NCBI GenBank assembly: GCA_039177895.1
Contig: JBCDFO010000255.1
Location: forward strand, 1 to 7,278
DNA length: 7,278 nt
DNA from: JBCBEX01 sp039177895
GTDB lineage: Bacteria > Bacteroidota > Rhodothermia > Rhodothermales > Rubricoccaceae
Direction of reading: 5' to 3'
Below the pieces are notes generated by a model, which was given only the letters and a program-made list of their open reading frames with translations, ran no database searches and had not been told where the DNA came from. A program made the translations under genes and the position numbers. Of the stretch, positions 4,810 through 7,278 are shown piece after piece (the first letter of the stretch is position 1; the number at the start of each line of letters is the position of its first letter).

Positions 4810-6099
4810 ATGCTTCGACGCCTCTTCGCCATCGCCTTCATCTTTGTCTGCACCGCATTCGCCTGGATGTTCCTCGGCGGGACGGTCATGACCCGCACCC
4901 ACCAGCAGGAAGCCAGCCTCCACAGCTCCGTCGGCGAGATGTGGGGCGCACCGCTCACCCAGCTTGCGCCGTCGCTTGAACGCCGCCGCCTCGTCGAGCG
5001 CGAGCAGACGCGGCTGGAGGCGGGCCAGGTCGTGCAGGAGACCATCGAGGAGGAGGTCTTCGAGACGGCTGCGCTTGCCGGGACCGGCATCACCGTGGAC
5101 CTCGACCTCGACCAGCGCCGCAAGGGGCTCCTGTGGTACCCGACCTACCGCGTCCGTTTCGACGGGCGGTATCGGCTCACGAACCCGAGCGACGAGGACG
5201 CGACGTACCGCTTCCGCTTCCCGCTGCCGCAGGGCGCGGCCGTGTTCGACAACGTCGCGCTAGCCGTAGACGGCACGACCGTGGAGGACGCGGCGATGGA
5301 GGCGAGCGGGCTCGTCCACGCCATTGAAGTCGCGGCTGGCGAAACGGTCGAGGTGGCCGTCGGCTACGGCTCGCAGGGGATGGAGACGTGGCGCTACAGC
5401 TTCGGCCGCGGCGTGGCGCAGGTGCGCGACTTCTCCCTCGCGATGACGACCGACTTCGGCGCTATCGACTTCCCTGCGCAGTCGCTCGCGCCGACGCGGA
5501 AGCAGGAGACGGACGGCGGCTGGGCGCTGGCGTGGGACTACGGCTCGCTCGTCGCCGAGGCGGGCGTGGGGATGGTGCTACCGCAGAAGCTCAACCCCGG
5601 CCCGTGGGTGAGCCGCGTGACCTTCTTCGCGCCGGTGAGCCTGTTCCTGTTCTTCTTCGTGCTGCTGGTGCTCGGCGTGCTGCGCGGCGTGCGCCTCCAC
5701 CCGATGCATTACTTCTTCCTCGCGTCGTCCTTCTTCGCGTTCCACCTGCTCTTGGCCTACCTCGTGGACCACGTCCACGTCGTGTTCGCGCTCGTGATCT
5801 GCTCGGCCGTCTCAGTCGGGCTCGTGGTGAGCTACATGCGGCTCGTGACCGGGCTGCGGTTTGCGCTCGTGGAGGTCGGCGTGGCGCAGGTCATCTACCT
5901 CGTCGTGTTCGCCTTCACGTTCTTCCTGGAGGGCTTCACGGGACTCGCCGTGACCGGCCTCAGTATCGCGACGCTCTTCGTGGCCATGCAAGCGACCGGC
6001 CGCCTCGATTGGGAGGCCGTCTTCGCCCGGCCCGCGCTCCCCGCCGCACCGCCGAAGACGGTCGAGCGCCTCGGCGGCACGACGCCAGGAGCGAGCTAG
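4810..6099 (+). CDS. creD: CreD-like inner-membrane protein
   Basis: With the ATG at 4810 the protein has 429 residues, close to E. coli CreD (about 450), and the same topology: one N-terminal membrane helix (4-24), a large periplasmic domain (25-270) and five C-terminal helices (about 272-292, 298-318, 323-345, 352-374, 376-396). Family-like sequence includes WYPTYRVRFDGRYRLTNP (109-126), the WDYGSLVAEAGVGMVLPQ stretch (242-259) and RLHPMHYFFL (295-304) opening the second helix of the C-terminal block. The juxtamembrane part (55-85) is charged and helical (ERRRLVEREQTRLE). CreD is an envelope protein of the CreBC regulon in E. coli, linked to envelope stress and beta-lactam or colicin tolerance; its biochemical activity is unknown. 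No creBC lies nearby. An upstream TTG at 4711 would add 33 low-complexity residues, falls in the hairpin element and would displace the membrane helix from the N-terminus, so it was rejected. Confidence 0.82.
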   Translation: MLRRLFAIAFIFVCTAFAWMFLGGTVMTRTHQQEASLHSSVGEMWGAPLTQLAPSLERRRLVEREQTRLEAGQVVQETIEEEVFETAALAGTGITVDLDLDQRRKGLLWYPTYRVRFDGRYRLTNPSDEDATYRFRFPLPQGAAVFDNVALAVDGTTVEDAAMEASGLVHAIEVAAGETVEVAVGYGSQGMETWRYSFGRGVAQVRDFSLAMTTDFGAIDFPAQSLAPTRKQETDGGWALAWDYGSLVAEAGVGMVLPQKLNPGPWVSRVTFFAPVSLFLFFFVLLVLGVLRGVRLHPMHYFFLASSFFAFHLLLAYLVDHVHVVFALVICSAVSVGLVVSYMRLVTGLRFALVEVGVAQVIYLVVFAFTFFLEGFTGLAVTGLSIATLFVAMQATGRLDWEAVFARPALPAAPPKTVERLGGTTPGAS

Positions 6100-6126
6100 A
6101 CACCGTTGCTCGAACCTCTGTACCCC

Positions 6127-6160
6127 AACGTCCACGTGCGGCCTCTCGCGCGTGGACGTT
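6127..6160 (+). terminator. Strong hairpin, probable terminator after the CreD-like gene
   Basis: AACGTCCACG (6127-6136) and CGTGGACGTT (6151-6160) are perfect reverse complements. The stem extends inward through TGCG/CGCG with one G-U pair, giving 14 pairs around the loop GCCTCT (6141-6146). It begins 28 bases after the stop at 6099. The stem ends in TT and is followed by TCGG, so there is no long U-run; it could act as a terminator of the short-tail type or as a 3'-end stabiliser. The rest of the gap to 6252 shows no convincing promoter; TAGCCTTG at 6180-6187 resembles the -7 consensus at seven of eight positions but lacks a properly spaced -33. Confidence 0.65.
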
Positions 6161-6252
6161 TCGGTTGATTCATTGACTATAGCCTTGCTATCGCTTCCGT
6201 TGGATCGTTCTTTAGCGCTTTCGTCTGTTCCTACCCCCCACCCACAGTTCTC

Positions 6253-7278
6253 ATGGTCACTCGTTTGCTATTGCTCGCGGCTCTGCTGGTCGCACCCATA
6301 GCCGCATCGGCCCAGGACGCTGCCCCGAGCCGGGCCGTCGAAACCGCGGTCGATCACTTTCGCACACAGCACGAGGCCTACGGGGTGACCGAGGCCGACC
6401 TCGGTGCCTACGCCGTCACCGACGAGTATCACACGGCCCACCTCGGCGTCACGCACGTCTACCTCCGGCAGATGCACGCCGGGCTGGAGATCCTTGAGGC
6501 GACGGCCAACGCCAACGTCACCGACGAGGGCGAGGTGTCGAGCCTCCGGAGCCGCTTCCTCCCGAACCTCGCGACCATGCGCACGGCAGAGCCACGTCCG
6601 TCGCTCAGCGCCGAGGACGCCATCGCGTCGGCCGCGGCGGCCCTCGACATGCCGGGCTCGGCCGCGGGCTTTGCCGTCCGCGAGCGCGTCGACGGTGTAG
6701 CCCAGAAGCAGGTGCTCGACGGCGGGCAGCTCTCGCTGGAGCCGATCCCCGCCGAACTTGCCTGGTGGCAGGACGACCTGGGCTCGCTGCGGCTCGTCTG
6801 GAACCTCGCCATCGCGACGATGGACGGGCACCACTGGTGGGAGCTCGCCGTGGACGCGCACACCGGGCAGGTGCTCTGGCAGCACGACTGGGTCGTCCAC
6901 GAGACCTGGACCGAGCGTGACGCCGCGCTCATCACGGGCTCCCGGGGCAGCCACGCGCATGACCATGCCCACGCGCACGGCCACGCACACGCCGCGCCGA
7001 GCTTCGCACCGGTGGCCCCGGCGCTCTCGAGCAGCGCCTCGGGGACGTACCGCGTGGTCGCGTTCCCGGCGGAGAGCCCCAACCACGGCCCCATCGCGCT
7101 CGTGACGAACCCGGCCGACCCGGTCGCCTCGCCGAACGGCTGGCACGATGACGGGGAGAACACCTACACGATCACCCGAGGCAACAACGTCTACGCCTAC
7201 GAGGACCGCAGCGACCGCAACCTGCCGGGCTACAGCCCTGACGGCGGGGCCGGCCTCGTGTTCGACTTCTCCTTCGCC
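6253..7278 (+). CDS. Secreted M36 (fungalysin-type) metallopeptidase, N-terminal part, runs off right edge
   Basis: The frame opens at ATG 6253 and remains open for 342 residues to the edge. A signal peptide MVTRLLLLAALLVAPIAASA is cleaved after A20. The FTP propeptide domain follows (about 29-95, with THVYLRQMHAGLEI at 67-80), then a PepSY-like propeptide region (about 117-215) with SLSAEDAI and DAHTGQVLW (201-209). The propeptide normally folds and inhibits the zinc protease until export. A histidine-rich linker at 234-246 has seven His in thirteen residues. The segment ESPNHGP (274-280), SPNGWHD (293-299), ITRGNN (307-312) and AYEDR (315-319) is typical of the start of M36 mature proteins. 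The HExxH zinc site would lie beyond the window, so activity cannot be verified. Its start follows the terminator at 6127-6160, so it is probably its own transcription unit. Confidence 0.9.
   Translation, partial: MVTRLLLLAALLVAPIAASAQDAAPSRAVETAVDHFRTQHEAYGVTEADLGAYAVTDEYHTAHLGVTHVYLRQMHAGLEILEATANANVTDEGEVSSLRSRFLPNLATMRTAEPRPSLSAEDAIASAAAALDMPGSAAGFAVRERVDGVAQKQVLDGGQLSLEPIPAELAWWQDDLGSLRLVWNLAIATMDGHHWWELAVDAHTGQVLWQHDWVVHETWTERDAALITGSRGSHAHDHAHAHGHAHAAPSFAPVAPALSSSASGTYRVVAFPAESPNHGPIALVTNPADPVASPNGWHDDGENTYTITRGNNVYAYEDRSDRNLPGYSPDGGAGLVFDFSFA

Noticed and set aside
5388..6176. Plus-strand frame of 262 residues within and past the CreD-like gene
   Set aside because: Arg-rich shifted frame without hydrophobic segments; the CreD frame explains the region.
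6165..6190. Promoter for the M36 gene (TTGATT / TATAGCCTTG)
   Set aside because: The -7-like TAGCCTTG has no -33 at the usual 19-21-base distance and the sigma-70 spacing does not fit either; too weak to annotate.
6268..7163. Long minus-strand frames opposite the M36 gene
   Set aside because: The plus frame has a signal peptide, FTP domain and M36 motifs; the opposite frames have no domain and arise from codon bias.
1..7278. CRISPR array, tRNA, rRNA, insertion sequence or phage gene
   Set aside because: No regular spaced repeats, no tRNA or rRNA signature and no transposase, integrase or phage protein motifs were seen on reading both strands.

Overview
The window looks like a chromosomal segment of a GC-rich member of the Rhodothermota/Bacteroidota (a Salinibacter, Rubricoccus or Rhodothermus type relative). 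This is inferred, not proven. The reasons are high GC in most genes, almost no Shine-Dalgarno sequences before the starts, a Bacteroidota-style promoter (TTG...TACTTTG) before the first plus-strand gene, signal peptides ending in Ala-Ala/Ser-Ala-Gln, and family content (a secreted M36 peptidase, a CreD-like protein, a cis-prenyltransferase with a ferritin-like partner).

Layout. (1) 1-130, minus strand: the signal-peptide end of a secreted protein that runs off the left edge. (2) 131-259: a divergent intergenic region with a candidate plus-strand promoter and an overlapping perfect inverted repeat. (3) 260-1718: a tight cassette of a six-helix membrane protein, a four-helix membrane protein and a winged-helix regulator; the last two overlap by 8 bases. 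(4) 1719-3009: a stretch of visibly lower GC with two unrecognised membrane proteins and, between them, a 44-residue gene overlapping its upstream neighbour by ATGA. (5) 3010-4680: a divergent undecaprenyl-diphosphate-synthase-type cis-prenyltransferase followed by a ferritin-like di-iron protein. (6) 4681-4809: an intergenic element of nested inverted repeats. (7) 4810-6099: a CreD-like inner-membrane protein, followed by a strong hairpin terminator. (8) 6253 to the right edge: the first 342 residues of a secreted fungalysin-type (M36) metallopeptidase, cut off before its catalytic domain.

How the genes may work together. The 260-1718 cassette probably forms one transcription unit whose winged-helix protein could bind the inverted repeat over its own promoter. 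The prenyltransferase and ferritin-like genes are adjacent and co-oriented and may act in one lipid pathway; the substrate is not visible. No CRISPR array, tRNA, rRNA, transposase or phage gene was seen. Nothing proves a wholly new system. The best candidates for new biology are the regulator/membrane cassette with its putative operator, the low-GC membrane-gene island, and the DYSAR-type prenyltransferase plus ferritin-like pair.
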